From contig CANBHY010000006.1 in NCBI GenBank assembly GCA_947368535.1, forward strand, positions 1 to 64,000: a stretch of 64,000 nt of DNA. Direction: 5' to 3'. The stretch comes from an uncultured Clostridium sp. Its GTDB lineage: Bacteria > Bacillota > Clostridia > TANB77 > CAG-508. Below the pieces are notes generated by a model. The model had not been told where the DNA came from. It ran no database searches and worked only from the letters and a program-made list of their open reading frames with translations. The position numbers and the translations under genes were made by a program. Below, in pieces: positions 8,569 to 15,660 of this stretch; positions within the stretch are counted from its first letter, which is position 1; each line of letters starts with the position of its first letter.

Positions 8569-9423
8569 TTGAAAAAACAAAATAAGAAAAAAAGAAAAAT
8601 TAATAAAGTATATCAAAATGTTAGTTTAGCTTTTATTTTGATCTTTGCTATTGCAATTTTTTTAGTAGTTTTAGAATTAAATGCAGTTATAAAAAAGAAA
8701 AATGAAATACCACCTAAAGCTCCAATAGTTTTAAAAAATAGTAATAATATAAATGAAGAAAATAATAATGTTCAAAAAATAGGCGAAGGTAAAAGTTTTG
8801 ACACTTTTGTTGATAAAGTGTATACAGAAAATGAAATTTTAAATTTTTCTGTGGATAAAATTAGAGAGATTCGCCAATACCAAATTGATAAAAAAAATAC
8901 TAGTAATTTATCAATTCAGAAAATTGTAGGAAGTGCATCTTCTGAAAATGTTGCTACTAGAATAGCTACACAATCTTATAACAATGCTTCAGATCAAATA
9001 GTTAGATCTTCTAAAGTGGTATTAGAAACAGATTATTATTATGTAGTAAAAGTAGAATGGGATTATGTTGATGAACGAACATCTAAAAGACATAATCAAC
9101 AAGTATTAGTATTTAAAGAATTTTATTATAATATAAATAATAAGACTTTAAATATGGATGATATTAATAAAGTAAAAGATGTTTTAGACTTAAAATATTA
9201 TGTAGAAACATATTCAAATACGGGAAAAAATATTATTCAATCTTTTATAAACAAAAATGGTGAAAAGGCTGAATACGTTATATATTATTTTGAAGTAGAG
9301 CCTGGAGAAGAGGGAAAGAATAGTAGACTATACTTAGTATCTGATAAAATACAGATTGATGCTGAAAAAGGACTAATAGAAAGTATTAATACAGAATACC
9401 TAAGTAATGGAATTAGAATATAG
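8569..9423 (+). CDS. Membrane-anchored hypothetical protein
   Basis: Translation starts at a TTG (8569) behind a strong GGAGGA; no ATG fits. The 284-aa product has a very basic N-terminus (KKQNKKKRKINK), one membrane segment at about 18-38, an Asn-rich linker (about 60-80), and a soluble domain outside the cell. Aromatic-rich strands such as TDYYYVVKVEWDYVDE and YVIYYFEVEPGEEG suggest a beta-sandwich or cystatin-like (NTF2-like) fold, but I do not recognise the family. It is followed by the small-protein operon with only 23 bases between. Confidence 0.65.
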   Translation: MKKQNKKKRKINKVYQNVSLAFILIFAIAIFLVVLELNAVIKKKNEIPPKAPIVLKNSNNINEENNNVQKIGEGKSFDTFVDKVYTENEILNFSVDKIREIRQYQIDKKNTSNLSIQKIVGSASSENVATRIATQSYNNASDQIVRSSKVVLETDYYYVVKVEWDYVDERTSKRHNQQVLVFKEFYYNINNKTLNMDDINKVKDVLDLKYYVETYSNTGKNIIQSFINKNGEKAEYVIYYFEVEPGEEGKNSRLYLVSDKIQIDAEKGLIESINTEYLSNGIRI

Positions 9424-9446
9424 TTTGAAAGGAACTAAAGAAGTTT

Positions 9447-9608
9447 ATGAGTGAACCAATTGGAGAAATGTTTATTGAAGGCAGGATAGTTAACTTAGAT
9501 ACTGAATCTATTGAAAATTTAGAAAAGATACTTAATGAGGTATCAGAAAAAGAAGAAAAGTCTAGAGATAAGCTAGATAATCTTATGAGCAAGTTGATTA
9601 GTATATAA
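9447..9608 (+). CDS. Small acidic helical protein, 53 aa
   Basis: A short ORF beginning MSEPIGEMFIEGRIV and ending in LISI, with a predicted amphipathic helix (TESIENLEKILNEVSEKEEK) that looks like a coiled coil. GAAAGGAAC lies upstream at somewhat long spacing. The reading frame is snug between the 8569 gene and the 9622 gene (13 bases), which argues for a real member of the operon. It may be a partner of the coiled-coil protein at 10056. No family recognised. Confidence 0.6.
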   Translation: MSEPIGEMFIEGRIVNLDTESIENLEKILNEVSEKEEKSRDKLDNLMSKLISI

Positions 9609-9621
9609 GGGGAAGAATGAT

Positions 9622-10038
9622 ATGAAAGATAGTACAAAGCGAACAATTAAAAATGCTGCTAAAACTGGAGGAAAGTGGACATTACAAGGTGTTAAATTAG
9701 CTGGAAAAGGGGCTTTAAGTGTAGCTGAGTTAGGTAGTAAAGGTATTGCAAATGTGGCTAGTAGCCCTAAGGCTAGAAGAATATTAGCTGGTGCAGGTAC
9801 ACTTGCTGCTAGTGTAGCTTTTGCACCTGCTGTAATTAGCGTTACTGCAATGAACTATATGTTTCAAAATTGTATATTAGATAAAAATTATTCACCAGTA
9901 GATGCGATAAAAGGAACTTTTAGAGGAACAAATTCTGTATTAAAAGGTGTACTAGATTTAGCAGCACCAGTAATAGCACCTATTGCAAATGAAACAAGTA
10001 AATTAGCTAAAAAAGGAAAAGAAGCACTTGACAGATAA
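9622..10038 (+). CDS. Glycine/alanine-rich amphipathic protein, 138 aa
   Basis: The 138-aa product is basic and built of glycine-spaced amphipathic helices (GGKWTLQGVKLAGKGALSV, then ELGSKGIANVASS), followed by a hydrophobic stretch at about 52-80 (ILAGAGTLAASVAFAPAVI) that could insert in or lie on a membrane, and a C-terminal helix KLAKKGKEALD. AAGGGGAAG precedes the ATG. It sits in an operon with a 53-aa acidic and a 261-aa coiled-coil protein. The GxxxG-like spacing resembles membrane-associated or pore-associated helical proteins, but no named family is recognised. Confidence 0.65.
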   Translation: MKDSTKRTIKNAAKTGGKWTLQGVKLAGKGALSVAELGSKGIANVASSPKARRILAGAGTLAASVAFAPAVISVTAMNYMFQNCILDKNYSPVDAIKGTFRGTNSVLKGVLDLAAPVIAPIANETSKLAKKGKEALDR

Positions 10039-10055
10039 AAAATAGGAGATAAAAT

Positions 10056-10841
10056 ATGGGAAATGTTAAAGTAAATGAAGATATGTTAGTTTTAATATCT
10101 GATTTAACTAATTTAGAACAAAATAAACTTATGCTTATGGCAACAATTTATACTAGAAAGATAGAAGAACTTAAGAAAAATAAGATTGATAATTTGCAAA
10201 AATACTTATTAGATCAAATAAAATTTTATAAAAGAAATTTAGCTAAATACAAAAACATATTAGATAATTATTTAAATCGATATGAAAAAGCTTTAAATAA
10301 TTTAATAGAACAATATGAATTAGAATATAATTATTTACAAAATGAAATTGTTTTTGCACAAACAAATCAAAAAATAGCAGTTGCTAATTTTGTTGCAAGT
10401 AAAAGAGGATTAGACAAAGCAAATATAGATGGTAACATTGCATTAATAGAAAAGTCAAATAAAAAAATTTTTGCTACTGCTCAAAAAAAATTAAATTATG
10501 ATATTGTAATTGATGAGTGTATAGCAAGAATGGAGAAATGTATTAAGAATACTTATGAAACAGTTGAAGAAATATTTTGCGTTTCAAATGATAAACTTAT
10601 ATTTAATGTAGGTTTAATCGGAAAAATTAAATATTCGTTCTTAACTACTTTTAGTGGAAAAAAATTATTTCATAAAAATGTAATGCAGCCATTTGAAAAA
10701 GAATTAGAAGATATAGAAAAAACATCAATGGAAACGGTTTCAGATATTAAAATTGAAACTTTACAATATACAGCACAACTTGAGAAGATACGTAATGATA
10801 TTAATTGCTCTTTTAATGAGACGTTAAATAAAGTTTCTTAG
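10056..10841 (+). CDS. Coiled-coil protein of unknown function
   Basis: A 261-aa, almost wholly helical protein. Long heptad stretches run from about 20 to 115 (KIEELKKNKIDNLQKYLLDQ, YLNRYEKALNNLIEQYELEY) and again near 215-260. A small hydrophobic and glycine-containing middle part (FNVGLIGKIKYSFLTTFSGKK, split here into its core GLIGKIKYSFLTTFSG) could contact a membrane. AATAGGAGA precedes the ATG. It is 17 bases after the Gly/Ala-rich protein and 15 before the glycosyltransferase, so the four genes from 9447 to 11585 look co-transcribed. Function unknown. Confidence 0.65.
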   Translation: MGNVKVNEDMLVLISDLTNLEQNKLMLMATIYTRKIEELKKNKIDNLQKYLLDQIKFYKRNLAKYKNILDNYLNRYEKALNNLIEQYELEYNYLQNEIVFAQTNQKIAVANFVASKRGLDKANIDGNIALIEKSNKKIFATAQKKLNYDIVIDECIARMEKCIKNTYETVEEIFCVSNDKLIFNVGLIGKIKYSFLTTFSGKKLFHKNVMQPFEKELEDIEKTSMETVSDIKIETLQYTAQLEKIRNDINCSFNETLNKVS

Positions 10842-10856
10842 ATTAAGGATTATTAT

Positions 10857-11585
10857 ATGAAAAAAACTATTATTAGAATTATTGTACTAACTTTACTAAT
10901 TTTAATGTCAGTATGTATAATCTTTTTAGGTGTAGGTTATTCAAAATATTCTAATACTCTTAAAGAACAAAATCTTTCTTCTAAAGTAGAAGAAATACAA
11001 AGTGATGAAAATTATGCAAAGTTAGAAGATATAAATAAATTTTATATAAATGCTGTAGTTGCAGTAGAAGATCATAGGTTTTATGAGCATAATGGTATTG
11101 ATGTATTAGCTTTAGGAAGAGCTATGCTAAGAAATATTAAAAATAGGGAATTATTAGAAGGTGGAAGTACAATTACACAACAATTAGCAAAGAATACGTT
11201 TTTCACTCAAAATAAAGAAATAGTTAGAAAAGTTGCAGAAGGATTTATGGCGTTAGATTATGAAAAAAATTATTCTAAAGATGAAATTTTAGAATTGTAT
11301 TTAAATACATCTTATTTTGGAGATGGATATTATACAGTTAAAGAAGCATCCTTAGGGTATTTTGATAAATTACCAATTGATTTGAACGAATATGAAGCTA
11401 GTATGTTGGCAGGGATTCCTAATGCACCATCAGTATATTCTCCAACAGTAAATTTTAAACTGGCTTCAGAAAGGCAAAATCAAGTTTTGAGCAAAATGGT
11501 TAAGTATGGATATATCACAGAAGCAAAGAAAAAAGAGATACTTAATCAAACACAAACATATCATGAATATTTTAATAAAAAATAA
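10857..11585 (+). CDS. Monofunctional GT51 peptidoglycan glycosyltransferase
   Basis: A 242-aa enzyme with an N-terminal anchor (about 5-27) and a single GT51 domain that polymerises lipid II into glycan strands at the outer face of the membrane. The catalytic Glu is in VAVEDHRFYEHNGID (E71), and the second motif EGGSTITQQLAKN (about 101-113) and the third motif LELYLNTSYFGDGYY are intact. There is no transpeptidase domain and the protein ends about where the GT domain does, so it is monofunctional (MtgA/SgtB-like). Its place at the end of the uncharacterised helical-protein operon suggests that operon acts on the cell envelope. Confidence 0.93.
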   Translation: MKKTIIRIIVLTLLILMSVCIIFLGVGYSKYSNTLKEQNLSSKVEEIQSDENYAKLEDINKFYINAVVAVEDHRFYEHNGIDVLALGRAMLRNIKNRELLEGGSTITQQLAKNTFFTQNKEIVRKVAEGFMALDYEKNYSKDEILELYLNTSYFGDGYYTVKEASLGYFDKLPIDLNEYEASMLAGIPNAPSVYSPTVNFKLASERQNQVLSKMVKYGYITEAKKKEILNQTQTYHEYFNKK

Positions 11586-11621
11586 AATATTAAAAACAAA
11601 AAACAAAAGGGGGATTTTTTT

Positions 11622-12320
11622 ATGAAAGAAAAAATGTTAAGAGAAAAGGGAGGAGCTAAAGTATACATAATAGTAATCGTTGTTTTAGTTGCCTTATGTG
11701 CCGCTGTAGGTATTTTTGCAGTAGTAAATATGAATAAGGACAAAGAAGATGATGAAAAGACATCTAAGAAAAATGAAACTAATACATCAAAATCAGCAGA
11801 TGAAGACGAAGAAGATGATGATAAAAAAGAAAATAAAGACAAAGATGAAGAAGATGATGATAAAGATGGATTAGTAAAATATAGTGGAACATTAGATATG
11901 ACTTCACTAATGGGAACAGATGAATTAAAAGATACTGTTTGGACTATATCAGTAGAAGGTAACGAAGATATGCTATCTAAGTTAAGCATAAAAGCAGAAT
12001 TAGAAAAATATTTACAAGATAGTTATGATACAGCAGGAGGAAGCAATACAGGATATACATATGATGAATTTTTAAAAGAAATTCATAAAACTTTAGATTC
12101 TTCAATGGGAACAATGGGAACACAATTTACAACAGGACTTGGAGTATCAAAAGAAGATGTAACTACAAAAGTTGATTGGGTAGATGACGAAACTATGGAA
12201 ATTGAAGTTGATTTAAGTAAAATTGCAAAATCAGAATATGATGTAGAAGATGATGAAAGCCTTATTGATTATGTTATTGACTCATTTAAAGAAGAAGGAG
12301 TTAAAATGAAAAAAGACTAA
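11622..12320 (+). CDS. Membrane-anchored protein with acidic linker
   Basis: A 232-aa product with a membrane segment at about 13-36, then a strongly acidic low-complexity linker (Asp/Glu/Lys, about 40-85) and an extracytoplasmic domain (GLVKYSGTLDMTSLMGTDEL onwards) with a Gly/Ser/Thr-rich middle. The start MKEKMLREKG lies after AAAGGGGG. It resembles the three anchored paralogues in overall plan but not in the terminal strand motif. Function unknown. It has its own terminator. Confidence 0.68.
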   Translation: MKEKMLREKGGAKVYIIVIVVLVALCAAVGIFAVVNMNKDKEDDEKTSKKNETNTSKSADEDEEDDDKKENKDKDEEDDDKDGLVKYSGTLDMTSLMGTDELKDTVWTISVEGNEDMLSKLSIKAELEKYLQDSYDTAGGSNTGYTYDEFLKEIHKTLDSSMGTMGTQFTTGLGVSKEDVTTKVDWVDDETMEIEVDLSKIAKSEYDVEDDESLIDYVIDSFKEEGVKMKKD

Positions 12321-12333
12321 TATTTGTCTATTT

Positions 12334-12368
12334 AAAAGAGGAAAGATTATACTTTCCTCTTTTTTACA
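12334..12368. terminator. Bidirectional terminator between 11622 gene and cotJC
   Basis: A perfect 12-bp stem (AAAAGAGGAAAG at 12334-12345 with its complement at 12352-12363) followed by T residues; convergent genes on both sides. Confidence 0.85.
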
Positions 12369-12951
12369 TATTATTTTGATAAAATCTTTTTTGTGCTAAT
12401 TTTTCTTGAACACCATTTAAAGCTTCTCCAAATCTTTGGAAGTGAACTACTTCACGTTCTCTTAAGAAACGAAGAGGGTCAACTACATCAGGGTCATCTG
12501 CGCAAAGATTAATTAATTTTTCATAAGTTGCACGTGCTTTTTGTTCTGCTGCTAAATCTTCTTGTAAGTTAGCAATAGGATCGCCTTTACAAGCTATATA
12601 TGCTGCAGTAAAAGGTACGCCTGCTGCAGATGAAGGATAAACATCTACACCATGGTCAGTATAATATGCACCTAATCCAGCTTTTTCAAGTTCTTCTGCA
12701 GGAACACCATCAGTTAATTGATGGACAATACTACCAACCATTTCTAAGTGAGCTAATTCTTCTGTTCCTATATCATTTAATATAGCTTTAGATTTCTCTT
12801 CAGGCATACCAAATCTTTGAGATAAATATCTAAGTGAAGCTGCAAGTTCTCCATCAGGACCACCATATTGAGAAATTATGAATTTAGCTAGACGAGGGTT
12901 AGTGTTTTTAATTTTAATAGGGTATTCTAGCTTTTTTTGGTACAACCACAT
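12364..12951 (-). CDS. cotJC: Spore coat protein CotJC, manganese-catalase family
   Basis: A 195-aa ferritin-like protein of the manganese catalase family found in the inner coat of spores. The helix with EELAHLEMVGSIVHQL carries the E-x-x-H metal ligands, and the later LREREVVHFQRFGEAL gives the second pair; YGGPDGELAASLRYLSQR is also family-typical. ATG 12951 is chosen rather than a TTG six bases earlier, because AAGGAGG then has nine-base spacing and the N-terminus becomes MWLYQKKLEYP, as in homologues. It overlaps cotJB by 25 bases, implying translational coupling. Confidence 0.95.
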   Translation of the reverse strand: MWLYQKKLEYPIKIKNTNPRLAKFIISQYGGPDGELAASLRYLSQRFGMPEEKSKAILNDIGTEELAHLEMVGSIVHQLTDGVPAEELEKAGLGAYYTDHGVDVYPSSAAGVPFTAAYIACKGDPIANLQEDLAAEQKARATYEKLINLCADDPDVVDPLRFLREREVVHFQRFGEALNGVQEKLAQKRFYQNNM

Positions 12952-13220
12952 GAGCAATTACCTCCTTTTTCCCATGGCCAAGGTTGTTCTAACCAACGCC
13001 ATTTGTCGCATGGATATTGGATAGTTAAAGGACCATATAATTTTTGATAATATTCTGTTAACATTCTAAGTTCATTTGCTTTTTGATTATGAAAATAAAT
13101 AGCTCTTCTGTCGTCTGGATGTGTGTCTAGATATAGAGCTAATTCTATTAATGAAAAATTAGTAGCTTGTATTTTATTCATTAAATCTTCACGTGACATG
13201 TTATTTATATTTTCATTCAT
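12927..13220 (-). CDS. cotJB: Spore coat protein CotJB
   Basis: A 97-aa protein matching CotJB: LIELALYLDTHPDDRRAI followed by YHNQKANELR-like residues (IYFHNQKANELR), PLTIQYPCD and the Trp-rich WRWLEQPWPWE ending. The C-terminus carries a short Cys cluster (NCSCGCTKK). Its start overlaps the cotJA stop as ATGA, and its last codons contain the ribosome binding site for cotJC. CotJ proteins form a small complex required for assembly of inner coat material in Bacillus. Confidence 0.94.
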   Translation of the reverse strand: MNENINNMSREDLMNKIQATNFSLIELALYLDTHPDDRRAIYFHNQKANELRMLTEYYQKLYGPLTIQYPCDKWRWLEQPWPWEKGGNCSCGCTKKS

Positions 13221-13534
13221 GAATTACATCCACCTCCAATTTGATTTGTTCTTTTTAAATAGTTTATTTCTTCTAATGATTGGTTGGGACAATAAGGACT
13301 AACTAATTCAGGAAAGATAGTTCCCATTTTTAATCCTACTTCTGGAGTATAAATTTGATTCATTCTTTGATTTACTACATAACTATGAGCATACATCCAA
13401 TTAGTTGGAAAACCAGTAGTGCTTTCAAAACCGCATTTACATGAGTTGGGATTATTTGGAAGCTGAATGTTGTTATCTTCATAAATTGAATTATTATCAT
13501 TTTCATTACTACAAGAGTTACAATTTCTAAACAT
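13217..13534 (-). CDS. cotJA: Spore coat-associated protein CotJA
   Basis: A 105-aa protein with the CotJA core: MAHSYV-like segment (MYAHSYVVNQRMNQIYTP), then EVGLKMGTIFPELVSPY. The N-terminal 45 residues are Asn- and Cys-rich (CNSCSNENDNN), longer than in the shortest homologues. AAGGAGG precedes the ATG. First gene of cotJABC, expected to be expressed in the mother cell during sporulation. Confidence 0.93.
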   Translation of the reverse strand: MFRNCNSCSNENDNNSIYEDNNIQLPNNPNSCKCGFESTTGFPTNWMYAHSYVVNQRMNQIYTPEVGLKMGTIFPELVSPYCPNQSLEEINYLKRTNQIGGGCNS

Positions 13535-13572
13535 TTAATTTCCTCCTTTATTCTAATTGTACTAGAAATTTT

Positions 13573-13602
13573 AAAGTATACTATAAAATATGAGAAATAT
13601 TT
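13573..13602 (-). promoter_or_regulatory. Possible sigma-E promoter of cotJABC
   Basis: On the reverse strand AAATATT (13602-13596), a 15-base spacer, then TATACTTT (13580-13573) resembles the sigma-E pattern (KMATATT, then CATACANT). cotJ in Bacillus subtilis is sigma-E dependent. The match is partial. Confidence 0.4.
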
Positions 13603-13633
13603 AGATAAAGTGATAAAAGTAATATAATTGTAA

Positions 13634-13661
13634 TTGAAGTAAAAAATCTATATGATATAAT
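13634..13661 (+). promoter_or_regulatory. Promoter of the PP2C gene
   Basis: TTGAAG (13634-13639), 16 bases, TATAAT (13656-13661), ahead of AGAAGGA and ATG 13699. Confidence 0.55.
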
Positions 13662-13698
13662 TTAATAGAAAAATATTTTATAATAGAAGGAAAAATAT

Positions 13699-15201
13699 AT
13701 GGATAGTAAGATTTTAAATGATGCATTATATAGTACATATACTAAATTTTCAGAAACAGCTCATGGAAAAAATACCCAAAGAGGTTTAGAGCAAATAATT
13801 GCAGCACTTATAATATACTTAAAATCAAATGACACTAAACATTTTTCAAGAGCCAATATGGGAAGAGAAAATATTGAAAAATATATTAAAAGAGAAGAGC
13901 TAGCTGAATATTTGGCAGAATATTTTGTTAAAATGTCTAAAATAAAGCAACCTGAAACTTCTGATGAATTGACTTTAAGTTTACAAATGTTAGGAATGAG
14001 TCCGAAAGAAGCTGTAGAACAGTTAAAAAACTGCATGTTAGGAAAAGAAACAAAATTAAAAAATGTAGATGCTTCTAGTATAGCTAGAACAGTTTGTTCA
14101 AGATATTCAAAAATTGAAATGAATCAAAGAGATGAAGCAGAAAAAGCTGTTGTAAAAAAAGTTGAAGCTTCAGTAGATCCTAAATATGGTGTTAAAAATC
14201 TTGAAGTTAATACAGGATTAGTAAATTATTGTAGAGAAGAAGTTTTAAATGGAAGACAAATAGCTATCCAAAATGAATTGAAAGAAAAAAATCTTGCAGC
14301 AAGAGCTCGTAGAGAATATAATCTAAACGATGAAATGACTGCTGTTACGGATATTGGTATAAGAAGAGATAAACAACAAGATTCTGTTGTTATGTTATAT
14401 CATCCTCAAAATCCTAAATACAAGTTGTTAGTGGTAGCAGACGGTATGGGGGGAACAGTAGATGGAGATAAAGCGAGTCAAGAAATTACTAAGCAAATGA
14501 CTTTATGGTTTGAATCTTTAAATCCTGATATGATGCTAGATCAAAATGCAAAAATATTACAAGAGGAATGGAAGAAAAAATTAAATGAAATACATTCAGA
14601 AGTTTTAAGAACTACACCAGATTCAGGTTCTACATTTGTTGGTGCAATTGTTGGAGAGAATACAACTACAATTGCAGGTATAGGAGATTCAAGATGTTAT
14701 GTACTAGATAAAAATAATCATTTACAGCAAATGACTGTTGATGACAATGTTGATTTTGTAACTTTCCATACCAAATGGGAACAAATTGCAAAAACTCAAA
14801 AAGGTAGATTAGACAAAGAACAATATAAATTAAGAAGTCAAGAAAAAGAAAACTTAAGGTTTAAAAGAACTAATAATCAGATTACTAAATGCATTGGAGC
14901 TAGAATTTTTAAACCAGTAGAACCTAGATTTGCTAGCATAAAAAATGATTCATATCAATCTTTAATGTTATTTAGTGATGGTGTAACAGATTGTTTATCA
15001 GATGATCAACTATATGCTATAACTCGACGTACATCTTCTAAGAAATTAGCTGGTAGAATTGTAGATGAAGCTTTACGAAATTATAGTGTGAGAAATGAAT
15101 TTAAAGATAATCCAAATTATACGTCAAGAATTGATGCAGGAAAAGATAATACATCAGCTGTAGTATTTGATAAGAGAAAAGATGAAGGAGGAGAGAGATA
15201 A
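13699..15201 (+). CDS. PP2C-family protein phosphatase with extra N-terminal domain
   Basis: A 500-aa protein. The C-terminal half (about 210-495) is a PPM/PP2C serine/threonine phosphatase: VTDIGIRRDKQQDS, the metal site VVADGMGG (D248), GIGDSRCYVL, LMLFSDGVTDCL (about 423-434) and DNTSAVVF. The N-terminal 200 residues are helical and not recognised. Within the PP2C part an insertion around the GRLDKEQYKLRSQEKENLR region enlarges the flap segment. It has its own promoter and overlaps nothing; the small DUF1292-like gene follows after four bases. No Hanks-type kinase is encoded next to it. Its substrate is unknown. Confidence 0.9.
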   Translation: MDSKILNDALYSTYTKFSETAHGKNTQRGLEQIIAALIIYLKSNDTKHFSRANMGRENIEKYIKREELAEYLAEYFVKMSKIKQPETSDELTLSLQMLGMSPKEAVEQLKNCMLGKETKLKNVDASSIARTVCSRYSKIEMNQRDEAEKAVVKKVEASVDPKYGVKNLEVNTGLVNYCREEVLNGRQIAIQNELKEKNLAARARREYNLNDEMTAVTDIGIRRDKQQDSVVMLYHPQNPKYKLLVVADGMGGTVDGDKASQEITKQMTLWFESLNPDMMLDQNAKILQEEWKKKLNEIHSEVLRTTPDSGSTFVGAIVGENTTTIAGIGDSRCYVLDKNNHLQQMTVDDNVDFVTFHTKWEQIAKTQKGRLDKEQYKLRSQEKENLRFKRTNNQITKCIGARIFKPVEPRFASIKNDSYQSLMLFSDGVTDCLSDDQLYAITRRTSSKKLAGRIVDEALRNYSVRNEFKDNPNYTSRIDAGKDNTSAVVFDKRKDEGGER

Positions 15202-15205
15202 ATAT

Positions 15206-15514
15206 ATGAAAAGTGTAATGACTATAATTAACGAGGAGAACGAGTCTGGAAAATATGAAATATTCTCTTCTTTTGATGCAGAAATGACAGGAAAAAGCTA
15301 TGTTATATATACAGGATATTATGAAAATGAAAACAAACAATTAGTTTTAAATGCAGGTTCATATGAAATAATAGATGAAGACACAATACGTGTTGATAGA
15401 AATTTAACACCAGAAGAACATAAAATGCTTACAGATATAATGAATAATATATTAGCACAATTTGAAAAGTTAGCTCAAGAAAATAGAAAAAATGAGGAAA
15501 CTGAAAATATTTAA
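15206..15514 (+). CDS. DUF1292-like small acidic protein
   Basis: A 102-aa protein with the short beta-rich pattern of DUF1292: YEIFSSFDAEMTGKSYVIYT followed by a helix in NLTPEEHKMLTDIMNNI. ATG 15206 is preferred over an upstream in-frame start because GGAGGAGAG sits ten bases before it, at the end of the phosphatase gene. Co-transcribed with the PP2C gene. Function unknown. Confidence 0.68.
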   Translation: MKSVMTIINEENESGKYEIFSSFDAEMTGKSYVIYTGYYENENKQLVLNAGSYEIIDEDTIRVDRNLTPEEHKMLTDIMNNILAQFEKLAQENRKNEETENI

Positions 15515-15521
15515 AAAATTA

Positions 15522-15553
15522 AACAGGTTATATTTTATATAGCCTGTTTTGTT
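15522..15553 (+). terminator. Terminator after the PP2C operon
   Basis: An imperfect stem pairs AACAGGTTATA (from 15522) with TATAGCCTGTT (to 15547) and is followed by a T-rich tail. Confidence 0.75.
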
Positions 15554-15660
15554 TTATATATATAAAAACTTGAAAATATTGATAATAGTAAGAAAAAAGT
15601 ATTTAAAAATTTTTAAAAATAATATATAATATACAAGAATTGTTTATTTAGGAGAAAAAG

